NCBI RefSeq assembly: GCF_900176885.1
Contig: NZ_LT839648.1
Span: forward strand, 767,991 to 831,990
DNA: 64,000 nucleotides
From: Oceanobacillus senegalensis
GTDB taxonomy: Bacteria; Bacillota; Bacilli; Bacillales; Amphibacillaceae
Reading direction: 5' to 3'
Numbering within the stretch: the first letter of the stretch is position 1; the number at the start of each line of letters is the position of its first letter. Positions 53,269-62,740 of this stretch are shown one piece after another. Position numbers and translations under genes: made by a program. The notes below the pieces were generated by a model. That model made no database searches and was not told where the DNA came from. It saw only the letters and a program-made list of their open reading frames with translations.

Positions 53269-53321
53269 TTATAAGCCTATTGTTTCATCCATCCAATTGT
53301 ATTCAGAAAGGAGAGGTTAAA

Positions 53322-54773
53322 TTGGGGGAAACTATTCCGCACTGGTTAACTAAACAAGCAGACCTTGCACCAACGAAGATTGCTATTGAACTTGATGATG
53401 GAAGTACGACTACTTTTCAAGAGTTAAAGGAAGAAAGCCAAATTTTTGCGCGAAAACTCGCACATATAGGGGTTAAAGAGGGAACACATGTTGGAATCTT
53501 ATCCAATAATAGTGTCACGATGTTAACTGCAATTCATGCTTTAAGCTATCTGGGAGCTGTAGGAGTATTATTAAATACACGATTAACTTCCAATGAATTA
53601 AACTATCAACTAAGAGATGCGGAAGTAAACGTTTTATTAACTTCGGGATCATTTAAAAATCAGGAAATGCAACTAGATGTTCCTTTTATTTACCGCTTTA
53701 GTGAGATCCATAGTACAGTGGAGAAAGAAGTTATGCTTAAGTCAGAGCTAGTTCTAGATGATATCTTTACGATTATTTATACTTCTGGTACAACAGGATT
53801 TCCTAAGGGAGTTATACATACATATGGCAATCATTGGTGGAGTTCGATTGGTTCAGTGCTTAACCTTGGATTAAACCCAAATGACAAATGGCTTATTCCA
53901 TTACCTATTTTTCATGTCAGTGGATTATCCACCTCCATTAAGAGTGTAATTTATGGGATGCCGATTTATTTATTAGAGAAATTTGATGTTGGAATCGTAC
54001 ATAATGCCTTAATGAAAAAGGGTATTACCATTGCTTCAGTTGTTTCAGTAATGGTTCAGAAATTGTTGGAACGGCTCGGAAATGATGGTTATCCTTGTTC
54101 ATTAAGATGCCTACTGCTTGGAGGAGGACCAGCACCAAGACCTATGCTTGTACGTGCAAAAGAAAAGAACATCCCAATTTTTCAATCGTATGGAATGACA
54201 GAAACCTCTTCACAAATTGTTACCCTTAGTCCCCAGGATGCTCTAGAAAAAGTTGGTTCAGCAGGGAAGCCATTATTTCCAGCCCAATTAAAAATTACGG
54301 AATTAGACAATGACTCGGTTGGTGAAATTATGGTGAAGGGTCCAATGGTAACGAAAGGATATTATAAGAATGAAGAGGCTAATAAAAAGTCCTTTCATCA
54401 AGGGTGGTTAGCTACTGGAGATATGGGATATGTTGATGAAGACGGATTTTTATATGTGGTTGACAGGAGAAAGGATTTAATCATATCCGGTGGCGAAAAT
54501 GTATATCCTTCTGAGATAGAAAGTGTATTATCAGGAATAAGACAAATAAGCGAAGTTGGTGTGACAGGGAAGACCGATGAAACATGGGGTCAAGTTCCTG
54601 TTGCCTACATCGTTAAAAAAGATACAATTTCTACGGAGGAAATTTTAGATTATGCAAAGGAACGGTTAGCAAAGTATAAATTACCGAAAGAAATTCATTT
54701 TGTTAAGGAACTTCCAAGGAATGCTTCTAACAAGCTAGTAAGAAGTAAACTTGCTGATTTAAAGCGCAATTAA
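53322..54773 (+). CDS. menE: O-succinylbenzoate-CoA ligase
   Basis: Activates O-succinylbenzoate to its CoA ester with ATP. 483 residues, adenylate-forming (ANL) family. P-loop-like IIYTSGTTGFPKG near 148, A5 motif SYGMTETSS near 290, hinge DRRKDLIISGGENVYPSEIE near 385, and catalytic Lys in ASNKLVRSK near 475. TTG 53322 follows AAAGGAGAGG by five bases; the ORF runs back through the terminator to 53238. The usual next gene, menC, is not here. Confidence 0.94.
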   Translation: MGETIPHWLTKQADLAPTKIAIELDDGSTTTFQELKEESQIFARKLAHIGVKEGTHVGILSNNSVTMLTAIHALSYLGAVGVLLNTRLTSNELNYQLRDAEVNVLLTSGSFKNQEMQLDVPFIYRFSEIHSTVEKEVMLKSELVLDDIFTIIYTSGTTGFPKGVIHTYGNHWWSSIGSVLNLGLNPNDKWLIPLPIFHVSGLSTSIKSVIYGMPIYLLEKFDVGIVHNALMKKGITIASVVSVMVQKLLERLGNDGYPCSLRCLLLGGGPAPRPMLVRAKEKNIPIFQSYGMTETSSQIVTLSPQDALEKVGSAGKPLFPAQLKITELDNDSVGEIMVKGPMVTKGYYKNEEANKKSFHQGWLATGDMGYVDEDGFLYVVDRRKDLIISGGENVYPSEIESVLSGIRQISEVGVTGKTDETWGQVPVAYIVKKDTISTEEILDYAKERLAKYKLPKEIHFVKELPRNASNKLVRSKLADLKRN

Positions 54774-54833
54774 TGATTAAATGAAGAATAGATTCCATGC
54801 AAGAAGCCAAATTAGTAATAGGAGGTGTACTGC

Positions 54834-55154
54834 ATGGAAAAACAAAAGTACTACATTAATGTTGCTAATGGGGAAATTTCTCACAGAAAACATGATAATA
54901 ACGATTATTTAGTGATTAATGCAACAAATGGAGAGATAAGTTATCTAAGGAGAAAGTTAGAGAGCATGCATGAAGCAAGTTTCAGTTCCTTTATTCGTGC
55001 ACATATTCCTATAGTTGAGTATCATAATGATTCTGCAAATGATGCTTATGATGATAATTTATTGGAAGTATATCAAATGCTATACGATTTAGGTAATAAA
55101 CAAACACGGGAACATATAAAAAGTATGGGGATTTTGGATAATCATTCTATGTAA
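54834..55154 (+). CDS. Conserved small cytoplasmic protein, function unknown
   Basis: A 106-residue charged protein. A repeated beta hairpin in its N-terminus (INVANGEISHRKHDNND, then INATNGEISYLRRKL) looks like an internal duplication. The C-terminal half is acidic and helical. ATG 54834 has AGGAGGTG six bases upstream. It follows menE by 60 bases and could be cotranscribed, but I recognise no link to menaquinone synthesis. Confidence 0.6.
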   Translation: MEKQKYYINVANGEISHRKHDNNDYLVINATNGEISYLRRKLESMHEASFSSFIRAHIPIVEYHNDSANDAYDDNLLEVYQMLYDLGNKQTREHIKSMGILDNHSM

Positions 55155-55210
55155 ATGGATATTTATATGTTATCTTAAAGATAATATTCCTTGCAGCAAT
55201 GTAAGTTTAA

Positions 55211-55247
55211 CCCCTTAGACAAATAGGAATAGTATTAAACTAAGGGG
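55211..55247 (+). promoter_or_regulatory. Hairpin covering the ribosome site of the 55259 gene
   Basis: CCCCTTAG (55211-55218) is complementary to CTAAGGGG (55240-55247). The right arm includes the AAGGGGG ribosome site 11 bases before the ATG. There is no T run. It could restrict translation. Confidence 0.5.
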
Positions 55248-55258
55248 GATTTTGAGTT

Positions 55259-55789
55259 ATGAAGCAAACTTTTGCCATCTTAGGTATATTATTTGTTGGT
55301 ATCATGTTTATTTTAGTATCCTTTACGAAGGAATTCGAGACACAAGAAAAACATCATCCATCTGCTTCTACAGTCCTTGATAAAAAGGATGCTGCTACAC
55401 AAGAGAAAGAATTAAGGCATGAAGACATTATCTCCTTAACAAAAGAATTTATGGATATTCTAATTCAAGAGTCTGGAGAGAACTATAAAGTGAAGGGGTT
55501 TCAAACGGAAGAACAAATTCTCAAAGAGTTGGACAAGATAACCACTAGACAAGTTGCTGAAGCTTATGTACCATACTATTATGAGGAGAAGACGGATGGG
55601 CTCTATATCGTACCAACAGAGACTCCGCCTTGGTTCATTCCTAAAAATTCTTATGAGATGAAGCAGGTTAGTGATGTTCAAACGAAAATAACCCAACATA
55701 ACAGAACAGAACTCGATGGAGATTACACCATTGAAATAGAATTTACGCATCAAAAAAACTGGAAAATAACAAATGTGATTTATCGTTAG
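55259..55789 (+). CDS. Membrane-anchored protein of unknown function
   Basis: 176 residues: an N-terminal helix (4-20) that could be an uncleaved anchor, a polar linker, and a C-terminal domain with a YVPYYYEEKTDGLYIVPTETPPWF strand-rich core near 98-122 and an IEFTHQKNWKITNVIYR end resembling NTF2-like sheets in secreted proteins. Immediately before ytkD; the two reading frames are adjacent. No family recognised with confidence. Confidence 0.65.
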   Translation: MKQTFAILGILFVGIMFILVSFTKEFETQEKHHPSASTVLDKKDAATQEKELRHEDIISLTKEFMDILIQESGENYKVKGFQTEEQILKELDKITTRQVAEAYVPYYYEEKTDGLYIVPTETPPWFIPKNSYEMKQVSDVQTKITQHNRTELDGDYTIEIEFTHQKNWKITNVIYR

Positions 55790-55807
55790 TTGGCAGGAAA
55801 AAGGCAG

Positions 55808-56284
55808 TTGAAGTTTTTGAATACATTTAGAGATTATTATAACAATGAGGTAACACTATCTTTTAAAGACCATCCATTTTGTAAACAACCGAAGCATGTA
55901 TGGATCATTTGCAAATATAAACATCAATGGTTGTTAACGAGACATAAGGAGCGGGGATTAGAATTTCCTGGTGGAAAGGTAGAAGAAGGAGAAACGGCTT
56001 TACAGGCGGCTGTTCGTGAAATAAAGGAAGAAACTGGCGGGATCGTGAGCAACATTAACTATATCGGTCAGTACTACGTGAACGGGAAAAGAGATGTTGT
56101 CATAAAGAATGTCTATTATGCCGTTATTCATGAATTAATCGAACAAGAATCCTATTTTGAAACAGATGGGCCGGTGTTACTAGAAGCGTTACCATCAAAT
56201 ATAAAAAATAATGGTGCTTATAGCTTTATCATGAAAGATAATGTTTTAGATTTTTGTTTAGAACATATAAAGTGTAAATCTTAA
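55808..56284 (+). CDS. ytkD: Nudix hydrolase YtkD
   Basis: A 158-residue Nudix protein, the exact length of B. subtilis YtkD, which removes 8-oxo-dGTP from the nucleotide pool and helps protect growing cells and spores against oxidation. Nudix box: GGKVEEGETALQAAVREIKEETGG near 55-78, with EE metal ligands. TTG 55808 is chosen because AAAAAGG lies five bases upstream; the TTG at 55790 abuts the previous stop. Confidence 0.9.
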   Translation: MKFLNTFRDYYNNEVTLSFKDHPFCKQPKHVWIICKYKHQWLLTRHKERGLEFPGGKVEEGETALQAAVREIKEETGGIVSNINYIGQYYVNGKRDVVIKNVYYAVIHELIEQESYFETDGPVLLEALPSNIKNNGAYSFIMKDNVLDFCLEHIKCKS

Positions 56285-56313
56285 GGTCAGACCAGAAGTG
56301 GTTTGATCTTTTT
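56285..56313 (+). terminator. Terminator of ytkD
   Basis: GGTCAGACCA pairs with TGGTTTGATC (two G-U pairs), GAAG loop, then TTTTT. Starts right at the ytkD stop. Confidence 0.75.
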
Positions 56314-56321
56314 CGCATTAC

Positions 56322-56365
56322 GATAAAAAAGGATTAATAATGCCCTCATTATCAATCCTTTTATC
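56322..56365. terminator. Long terminator of the ytl transport operon
   Basis: GATAAAA-AGGATT-ATAAT pairs with ATTAT-AATCC-TTTTATC with two single bulges, A's before and T's after in either direction. It separates ytkD from the leftward ABC operon. Confidence 0.85.
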
Positions 56366-56410
56366 ATAAAGAAGTCGATGAGCCAGTTAACATTGATTCC
56401 TTATATTATA

Positions 56411-57211
56411 TTAAGTTGAGTGCTTAATCAACCAACCTTCAAGTTTTTCAACTACTTTATACATAATTGCAGCAAGTACAGCAATAATAACAAGACTAGA
56501 CATAACGAGTGTGAAGTCAAACACTTGGAAACCATAAATAATGAGGTAGCCTAAACCTTGTTTGGATACAAGATATTCTCCAACAATGACTCCTACCCAT
56601 GATAACCCAACATTTACCTTTAAGGTGGATATCATCGTCGGCATGGTTGCTGGAAAAACAGCCTCTTTAAAGCATTGCCATCTCGTTGCACCAAAGCTTT
56701 TTAACACTTTCGAATAGTTTGGGTCAACTCCATTGAAGGCGGAATAAACAGTCAGTGTTGTAATGATGACAGAAACTAAGAATCCCATGGATATAATTGC
56801 CAAATACCCTGGTCCGAGAGCAACAATGAGTATAGGCCCAAGTGCCACTTTAGGCATGGCATTCATGACGACTAAAAAGGGATCCATAACCTTGGAAAAA
56901 CGGGTAAAGGACCATAGTAAAGTTGCTAACAAAATTCCACCGATTGTACCAATGATGAAACCTAGGATTGTTTCAAAAAGGGTAACAGATAAATGACTAT
57001 ATATGGATCCATTTGCAAATCTTTCAATTAATAAATTCCAGATTCTACTCGGTGAGCTAAATAATAGTGGATCAATCCAATTCAGGCGACTAGCAATCTC
57101 CCAGATAGCAATGAATGTAACTAGGATAATGAATTGCCATGTTAGCACGATTTTTCGTTCCCTTTTTATACTTCTTATATGCCTCTGAAATAATTGTTGA
57201 TCACTATTCAT
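56411..57211 (-). CDS. ABC importer permease, SsuC/TauC-like (YtlD)
   Basis: A 266-residue binding-protein-dependent permease with six helices. The cytoplasmic EAA-type loop is [30 protein letters not shown] near 175-205, where the ATPase docks. Members import sulfonates, nitrate, or pyrimidine precursors; the family is shared by SsuC, TauC and ThiX. Overlaps the ATPase stop by four bases. Last gene of the leftward operon. Confidence 0.88.
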   Translation of the reverse strand: MNSDQQLFQRHIRSIKRERKIVLTWQFIILVTFIAIWEIASRLNWIDPLLFSSPSRIWNLLIERFANGSIYSHLSVTLFETILGFIIGTIGGILLATLLWSFTRFSKVMDPFLVVMNAMPKVALGPILIVALGPGYLAIISMGFLVSVIITTLTVYSAFNGVDPNYSKVLKSFGATRWQCFKEAVFPATMPTMISTLKVNVGLSWVGVIVGEYLVSKQGLGYLIIYGFQVFDFTLVMSSLVIIAVLAAIMYKVVEKLEGWLIKHST

Positions 57212-57987
57212 TGGATATCACCACCTTCGCGTTTATCAAGTTCATCCCAAATTCGGTCAAATAAAATTTGGTATTTTGAATGTTTTCGAACAGTTAATGG
57301 AGCGGATTGACGTAATTCAATTGGAACCTCAAAGGACTTTGCTATACTTCCTGGATTTGCATTCATAACTAGTATTCGATCACTCATCGCGATAGCCTCA
57401 CCAATATCATGTGTTACTAGAACTGCTGTTTTATGGTAGTTCTTTAAAAGTCTACCAACTAAATCCTCTAGTTTTAATTTCGTTTGGTAATCTAAGGCAG
57501 AGAAAGGTTCATCTAAAAGTAATATTTTAGGATCATTGATGAGCGTTCTTACCAATGCAACCCGCTGCCGCATCCCACCAGATAAGGAGGTTGGATAACT
57601 ATCTTCTACACCACTCAAACCAACCTCCTGTAAAAGTTGTATAGCTGTTTCTTTAAAATCTGATATTGGCTTCTTATTAATTTTTGGACCAATTAATACA
57701 TTATCAAGAATGGTTTTCCATGGGAATAAATAATCCTGTTGAAGCATATACCCAATTGCAAGTTGAGATTGCTTAATTGGTTTATCCTCTAGCAATACAT
57801 TACCTTCTGTGTTTTCTAAGATACCAGCTATGATAGATAATATTGTCGATTTACCGCATCCACTAGGACCAAGTAATGCAACAAACTCCCCTTTCTTTAA
57901 AGAAAAAGATATATTATCCAATGCTTTGGTATAATCCCTTTTTGAAAAGTAATGATGTGATACTTGGTCTAAGGTTAGAAATGTCAA
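57208..57987 (-). CDS. ABC importer ATPase, SsuB/TauB-like (YtlC)
   Basis: A 259-residue ATPase. Walker A is [13 protein letters not shown] near 42, Q-loop [10 protein letters not shown] near 88, signature [11 protein letters not shown] near 138, Walker [13 protein letters not shown] near 158, and the His switch in VTHDIGEA near 195. All key residues are present. The ATPase ends in ATGA overlap with the permease start, so translation is probably coupled. Confidence 0.93.
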   Translation of the reverse strand: MTFLTLDQVSHHYFSKRDYTKALDNISFSLKKGEFVALLGPSGCGKSTILSIIAGILENTEGNVLLEDKPIKQSQLAIGYMLQQDYLFPWKTILDNVLIGPKINKKPISDFKETAIQLLQEVGLSGVEDSYPTSLSGGMRQRVALVRTLINDPKILLLDEPFSALDYQTKLKLEDLVGRLLKNYHKTAVLVTHDIGEAIAMSDRILVMNANPGSIAKSFEVPIELRQSAPLTVRKHSKYQILFDRIWDELDKREGGDIQ

Positions 57988-58000
57988 TGTATTTCCCTCC

Positions 58001-58990
58001 TTAGTTGTTGATGACTTCCTCTGCGAATTCTGTGTTTACCAATTCTTCGTAAGGTACGTCTTCAGGGAGTTCCCCAGCTTCATCCATAATAGATTTTAAT
58101 TGCTCCCACTCTTCTTTATCCAAGACGGGATCCGATGCAAAAGAGTCCTGATTTTTGTAGCGTTCGATAGATGATGCTAAAAGCTCTACATCTGTATCTT
58201 CAAAGAATGGGCTAACTACTTCAGCGATAGTTTCTGGGTCATTTTCTTGAACCCATTGTTGTGCTTTATATATGGCTTTTGTAAATTTTGTTACTGCTTC
58301 CTTGTTTTCATCCATATAGCTTTGTTTTGCCATAAATCCCGTGTATGGAACCGTGCCAGATTCCTCACCGAATGATGCTACAATATGTCCAGTTCCTTCC
58401 CGTTCAAAAACACTAGCAGTTGGTTCGAATAATTGAACATAATCATAATCACCTGAAGCAAAAGCACCTGGGATATTTGCAAAGTCGATGATCTGATCTA
58501 AATTAACATCTTTGTGTGGATCAATATCATGCTGTTTTAAGACATATTCACCAACCATTTGTGGCATTCCACCAACACGTTGGCCTAGAAAATTACTTTC
58601 TTTTACATCCTCCCATTTAAAATCGTCATTTGGTTCTTTAGCAACTAAAAATGTTCCATCTGTTTGGGTTAGCTGTGCAAAATTGATGGCATAGTCTTTT
58701 GAATCTTGTGCGTAAACATAGATGGAGGTTTCCGCACCAACAAGAGCAATATCAACTCCATCAGATAACAGTGTTGTCATCGTTGTGTCGCCACCCCAGG
58801 TTGTTTGCAGTTCAACTTCCAATCCTTCTTCTTCAAAAAAGTTTTTCTCTAAAGCTACATACATTGGTGTATAGAATACCGATCTTGTTACTTCTGCTAA
58901 ACTAATTTTTGTTGATGTATTTGAACCGCATGCGGAAAGTAAGATAAGTAAACCAATAGCAAATAAAGCGATATATTTCGTCTTTCTCAT
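58001..58990 (-). CDS. ABC importer substrate-binding lipoprotein, NMT1/THI5-like (YtlA)
   Basis: A 329-residue NMT1/SsuA-type binding protein with signal ending LLSAC (lipobox Cys near residue 20). The fold begins ISLAEVTRSVFYTPMYVALEKNFFEEEGLEVEL and contains ADG-type GDTTMTTLLSDGVDIALVG. Relatives bind aliphatic sulfonates or thiamine-pyrimidine precursors. No T-box, S-box or thiamine riboswitch is seen here, so the substrate is open. ATG 58990 is seven bases from AAAGGAG; the ATG at 59020 has none. Confidence 0.88.
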   Translation of the reverse strand: MRKTKYIALFAIGLLILLSACGSNTSTKISLAEVTRSVFYTPMYVALEKNFFEEEGLEVELQTTWGGDTTMTTLLSDGVDIALVGAETSIYVYAQDSKDYAINFAQLTQTDGTFLVAKEPNDDFKWEDVKESNFLGQRVGGMPQMVGEYVLKQHDIDPHKDVNLDQIIDFANIPGAFASGDYDYVQLFEPTASVFEREGTGHIVASFGEESGTVPYTGFMAKQSYMDENKEAVTKFTKAIYKAQQWVQENDPETIAEVVSPFFEDTDVELLASSIERYKNQDSFASDPVLDKEEWEQLKSIMDEAGELPEDVPYEELVNTEFAEEVINN

Positions 58991-59130
58991 TTCTTTTGAC
59001 TCCTTTCCTCTTAAATTCATCCCATGTCAACATAGTGTATGTTTTGGTGGAAAATGTGTGAATGCCTATATGAAAAAAGTAATTTTGTGTCAGACACAAT
59101 AATCTGGTAGTAAACAATATAAATGGAAGT

Positions 59131-59162
59131 TAAAAAAAGCCGACCTCAAAGTAAGGTCGGCT
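59131..59162 (-). terminator. Terminator of pckA
   Basis: Reading leftward, AGCCGACCT pairs with AGGTCGGCT, then seven T. About 70 bases after the pckA stop. Confidence 0.93.
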
Positions 59163-59231
59163 GTTCGAATAGGACGAACAATGATTTGCTTGTATAATGA
59201 AATCCTTTTGGGATGAGGAATTTATTTTAAA

Positions 59232-60818
59232 TTACCCTTTATACAAAGGTCCTGCTAGCTTAATTTCATCGGATGCTTGTGTGAATTTTGTGAAATTATT
59301 ATGGAATTTAAGTGCAAGATCTTTTGCTGTATGGTCGTAAGCTTCTTTGTCGCTCCAAGTTTGCTTCGGAATTAATACTTCATCAGGAACTCCTGGAATA
59401 TGAAGTGGAATTTCTAAACCGAAAATCTCGTCTTGAACGGTTTCTACATTGTTTAGTTCTCCTTCTAATGCAGAATGGACCATTGCACGAGTGTAAGAGA
59501 GCTTCATACGGTTCCCAACACCATAGGATCCACCAGTCCAACCAGTGTTAACTAGAAACACATTAGCGTTGTATTGATCAATTTTTTCACCGAGCATTTC
59601 CGCATATTTAGATGGAGCTAGTGGAAGGAATGGTGAACCGAAGCAAGCAGAGAATGTTGCTTGTGGTTCAGTTACTCCACGTTCCGTACCAGCTAATTTA
59701 CTCGTATATCCACTTAAGAAATGATACATAGCCTGTTCTTTTGATAATTTACTAATTGGTGGTAATGTTCCAGATGCATCGGCAGTAAGGAAAATAATCG
59801 CATTTGGATGTCCTGCCACACTAGGTTTTATGATATTATCTATATTTTCAAGTGAATAAGCTGCTCGTGTATTTTCCGTTAAGGATGTATCATCATAATC
59901 CGGTACTCTCGTTTCATCATCTAATATGACATTTTCCAATACAGAGCCAAATCGAATAGCATTGAAAATTTGTGGCTCCTTCTCCTCTGATAGATTAATG
60001 CATTTTGCATAGCAACCACCTTCAATGTTAAATACACCATTCGGACCCCAACCATGCTCATCATCGCCAATAAGACGACGATATGGATCCGCTGAAAGAG
60101 TAGTTTTTCCGGTACCAGAAAGTCCGAAGAAAAGTGCTACATCTCCCTCTTGACCTACATTAGCCGAGCAATGCATCGATAAAATGTCTTGTTGTGGTAA
60201 TAGGTAGTTCATGACGGAGAAAATAGACTTTTTAATTTCACCGGCATATTCCGTTCCACCAATAAGAATGACACGTTTTTTAAACGAGACGATGATAAAA
60301 GTTTCCGAATTTGTACCGTCAACCGCTGGATCTGCCTTAAAGTTTGGTGCAGAAATAACGGTAAATTCAGATTGATGATTCTCTAATTCTTCCTCAGTAG
60401 GTGTAATGAATAATTGGCGAGAAAATAGATTATGCCAAGCATATTCATTGAAAACTTGAATTGGTAAACGATATTTTTTATCCGCTCCAGCAAAGCCTTT
60501 AAAAGAGTATAACTCTTCTTTATTCTTTAAATAATCCACAACTTTTTGGTATAAGTTGTCAAAATATTTTTCTTCGATTGGCTGATTCACAGAACCCCAA
60601 TCAATATATTTTTCACAAACTTCATCTTTAACGATAAATTTATCTTTCGGTGATCTACCAGTATATGTTCCTGTCGTTGCACGTACAGCTCCCGATTCAG
60701 ATAATCTGGCTTCGTTTCTTTCAAGAATACGTTCCACTAATTTTGGTACAGATAAATTCTCTTTTAGGTTTTTGTGAGAGTATAGGTCTTTTAATACTGT
60801 TCTTTCCACCATTTTCAT
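59232..60818 (-). CDS. pckA: Phosphoenolpyruvate carboxykinase (ATP)
   Basis: Converts oxaloacetate and ATP to PEP and CO2, the entry to gluconeogenesis. 528 residues. ATP-type features are [13 protein letters not shown] (54-66), the P-loop [16 protein letters not shown] near 240, the metal-site [21 protein letters not shown] near 262, and [12 protein letters not shown] near 325. Divergent from metK as in B. subtilis. ATG 60818 follows AGGAG by seven bases. No clear CcpN or CRE site could be assigned. Confidence 0.97.
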   Translation of the reverse strand: MKMVERTVLKDLYSHKNLKENLSVPKLVERILERNEARLSESGAVRATTGTYTGRSPKDKFIVKDEVCEKYIDWGSVNQPIEEKYFDNLYQKVVDYLKNKEELYSFKGFAGADKKYRLPIQVFNEYAWHNLFSRQLFITPTEEELENHQSEFTVISAPNFKADPAVDGTNSETFIIVSFKKRVILIGGTEYAGEIKKSIFSVMNYLLPQQDILSMHCSANVGQEGDVALFFGLSGTGKTTLSADPYRRLIGDDEHGWGPNGVFNIEGGCYAKCINLSEEKEPQIFNAIRFGSVLENVILDDETRVPDYDDTSLTENTRAAYSLENIDNIIKPSVAGHPNAIIFLTADASGTLPPISKLSKEQAMYHFLSGYTSKLAGTERGVTEPQATFSACFGSPFLPLAPSKYAEMLGEKIDQYNANVFLVNTGWTGGSYGVGNRMKLSYTRAMVHSALEGELNNVETVQDEIFGLEIPLHIPGVPDEVLIPKQTWSDKEAYDHTAKDLALKFHNNFTKFTQASDEIKLAGPLYKG

Positions 60819-60896
60819 TCGTTTCTCCTACCTTTTTAATGGTTTTTTTTACCCTTAAATGAATAAAATATCATTTGTGTTTCCTAATCTGCCATT

Positions 60897-60924
60897 AGTA
60901 TAACACATTTAAAAAAATAGTCCA
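60897..60924 (-). promoter_or_regulatory. Extended -10 promoter of pckA
   Basis: Reading leftward: TGGACT (60924-60919, 4/6), 16-base spacer ending TGT, and TATACT (60902-60897). The TGn makes it an extended -10. It is about 80 bases before the ATG. Confidence 0.6.
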
Positions 60925-60985
60925 TACTATTCAAAGGGAAATTTTGTAAAGATTTAATAATCAGCATATGCCTAACAAAAAATTG

Positions 60986-61014
60986 TTGACATACCGTATC
61001 TGTTTCGATAGGAT
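60986..61014 (+). promoter_or_regulatory. Promoter of the metK leader
   Basis: A perfect TTGACA (60986-60991), 17-base spacer and TAGGAT (61009-61014). It should start the S-box leader about 10 bases before the aptamer. Confidence 0.82.
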
Positions 61015-61032
61015 AAACCATGGACGGATACT

Positions 61033-61140
61033 CTCTTATTCAGAGTTGGTGGAGGGACAGACCCTAAGAAGCCCAGCAACCATCACTTCAAGTGAAAAGG
61101 TGCTAACCTGAAGCAAGGAAAATTCCTTGGACAATAAGAG
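61033..61140 (+). promoter_or_regulatory. SAM-I (S-box) riboswitch of metK
   Basis: The blocks are CTCTTATTCAGAG, TGGTGGAGGGACAGACCCT, GAAGCCCAGCAACC, AAAAGGTGCTAACCTG, CAAGG-AAATTCCTTG, and the closing ACAATAAGAG pairing with the first strand (P1). SAM should promote the terminator at 61154, giving feedback on its own synthesis. Confidence 0.97.
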
Positions 61141-61153
61141 TGAAAGGACCGGA

Positions 61154-61190
61154 ACCCTTTCCTCATGTTATAGAAGGAAGGGATTTTTTT
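61154..61190 (+). terminator. Expression-platform terminator of the metK riboswitch
   Basis: CCCTTTCCT (61155-61163) pairs with AGGAAGGG (61175-61182, one bulge), followed by ATTTTTTTATTTT. The 190 bases between it and metK show no gene. Confidence 0.9.
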
Positions 61191-61381
61191 ATTTTATACA
61201 GGAAATTCTTTCAGTATTTTGTATAAAAATAGTTGCTTCCCAATGCTTAACATTATTTGTATCAGAAAGTTAATACGTCTAAGGTGTACTTTGAATAGTA
61301 ATTATCTATATGTGATTTGAAAGAATATGAACATCAATAATGTAGAGATCCGTAACATCATAAAAAGGAGAGAAAAGCCAC

Positions 61382-62578
61382 ATGGCTGCAAATCGTCGTT
61401 TATTCACGTCTGAATCAGTAACAGAAGGGCATCCAGATAAAATGTCAGATCAAATCTCTGATGCCATACTTGATGAAATATTATCGAAGGATCCCAATGC
61501 TCGTGTAGCATGTGAAACTACCGTAACCACCGGACTAGTTTTAGTTGCTGGAGAGATTTCAACGAGTACATATGTTGATATACCAGCAATTGTAAGAAAT
61601 ACGGTTAAGGAAATAGGTTATACGAGAGCGAAATATGGTTTTGATGCGGAAACATGTGCCGTATTAACTGCCATTGATGAACAGTCACCTGACATAGCGA
61701 TGGGGGTTGACCAAGCACTTGAAGCGAGAAATGGGAAAATGAGTGATGAGGAAATTGCTGCTATTGGTGCAGGAGATCAAGGTCTCATGTTTGGTTATGC
61801 GTGTAATGAGACAGAAGAATTAATGCCATTACCTATTTCCTTAGCACATAAATTATCGAAGCGACTAGCTGATGTACGAAAAGAAAATGTAGTGGATTAT
61901 CTGCGTCCAGATGGAAAAACGCAGGTAACGATTGAGTATGATGAGGATAATAATCCGAAACGAGTTGACACCATTGTTATTTCAACTCAACACCACCCAG
62001 AAGTCGAAAAAGATCAAATCGAAAAGGATATCAAAAAATACGTTATTGAACCAGTTGTTCCTGCTGCATTATTAGATGGAGAAACGAAATACTTTATCAA
62101 TCCAACAGGTCGCTTTGTGGTTGGAGGACCACAAGGGGATGTTGGATTAACAGGAAGAAAAATTATTGTTGATACGTATGGTGGATATGCTAGACATGGT
62201 GGTGGTGCTTTTAGTGGAAAGGATTCTACAAAGGTAGACCGTTCTGCAACATATGCGGCAAGGTATGTAGCTAAAAATATTGTTGCGGCAGGTCTGGCTA
62301 AGTCTTGTGAAGTCCAATTAGCCTATGCAATCGGAGTAGCTGAACCTGTTTCTATCTCTATTGATACTTTTGGAACTGGAAAGGTAGCTGAAATTGATTT
62401 AGTAAATGCTGTTCGTGAAATCTTTGATTTACGACCTGCTGGAATTATTAACATGCTTGACTTACGAAGACCAATTTTTAGAGATACAGCAGCATATGGA
62501 CATTTTGGTAGAACGGATATCCAATTCCCGTGGGAAAGAACAGACAAAGTTGAAGAATTAAAAGCTCTTGTTAAATAG
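61382..62578 (+). CDS. metK: S-adenosylmethionine synthetase
   Basis: Makes SAM from methionine and ATP. 398 residues. Motifs: [20 protein letters not shown] near 10-30 (K+ and ATP), [12 protein letters not shown] near 118 (signature 1), [27 protein letters not shown] near 280 (signature 2, P-loop-like). ATG 61382 follows AAAGGAG by nine bases. Its own leader senses its product. An IS element has inserted into the T tract just after its terminator. Confidence 0.98.
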   Translation: MAANRRLFTSESVTEGHPDKMSDQISDAILDEILSKDPNARVACETTVTTGLVLVAGEISTSTYVDIPAIVRNTVKEIGYTRAKYGFDAETCAVLTAIDEQSPDIAMGVDQALEARNGKMSDEEIAAIGAGDQGLMFGYACNETEELMPLPISLAHKLSKRLADVRKENVVDYLRPDGKTQVTIEYDEDNNPKRVDTIVISTQHHPEVEKDQIEKDIKKYVIEPVVPAALLDGETKYFINPTGRFVVGGPQGDVGLTGRKIIVDTYGGYARHGGGAFSGKDSTKVDRSATYAARYVAKNIVAAGLAKSCEVQLAYAIGVAEPVSISIDTFGTGKVAEIDLVNAVREIFDLRPAGIINMLDLRRPIFRDTAAYGHFGRTDIQFPWERTDKVEELKALVK

Positions 62579-62588
62579 AAATACGATA

Positions 62589-62625
62589 AAAGCCATTTAA
62601 CCTAATGTTAAATGGCTTTATTTTT
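62589..62625 (+). terminator. Terminator of metK
   Basis: AAAGCCATTTAAC pairs perfectly with GTTAAATGGCTTT, followed by ATTTTT. The IS element begins with the next base. Confidence 0.92.
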
Positions 62626-62673
62626 GGCTCTAAAATATATGTTGGGGTTTTAATAAAATTTAAGCATAAAAAA

Positions 62674-62738
62674 ACACGCAAGCTCCTATATCCTTTAAAC
62701 TTGAATTGACGAGAAACAAGTGGATAGGAGTTGCGTGT
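62674..62738 (+). promoter_or_regulatory. IS leader hairpin over the transposase ribosome site
   Basis: ACACGCAA (62674-62681) and CTCCTAT (62683-62689) pair with TTGCGTGT (62731-62738) and ATAGGAG (62724-62730), with a single bulged G. The right arm contains the ribosome site and a GTG. The layout would suppress translation of read-through transcripts entering from metK. Confidence 0.65.
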
Positions 62739-62740
62739 AT

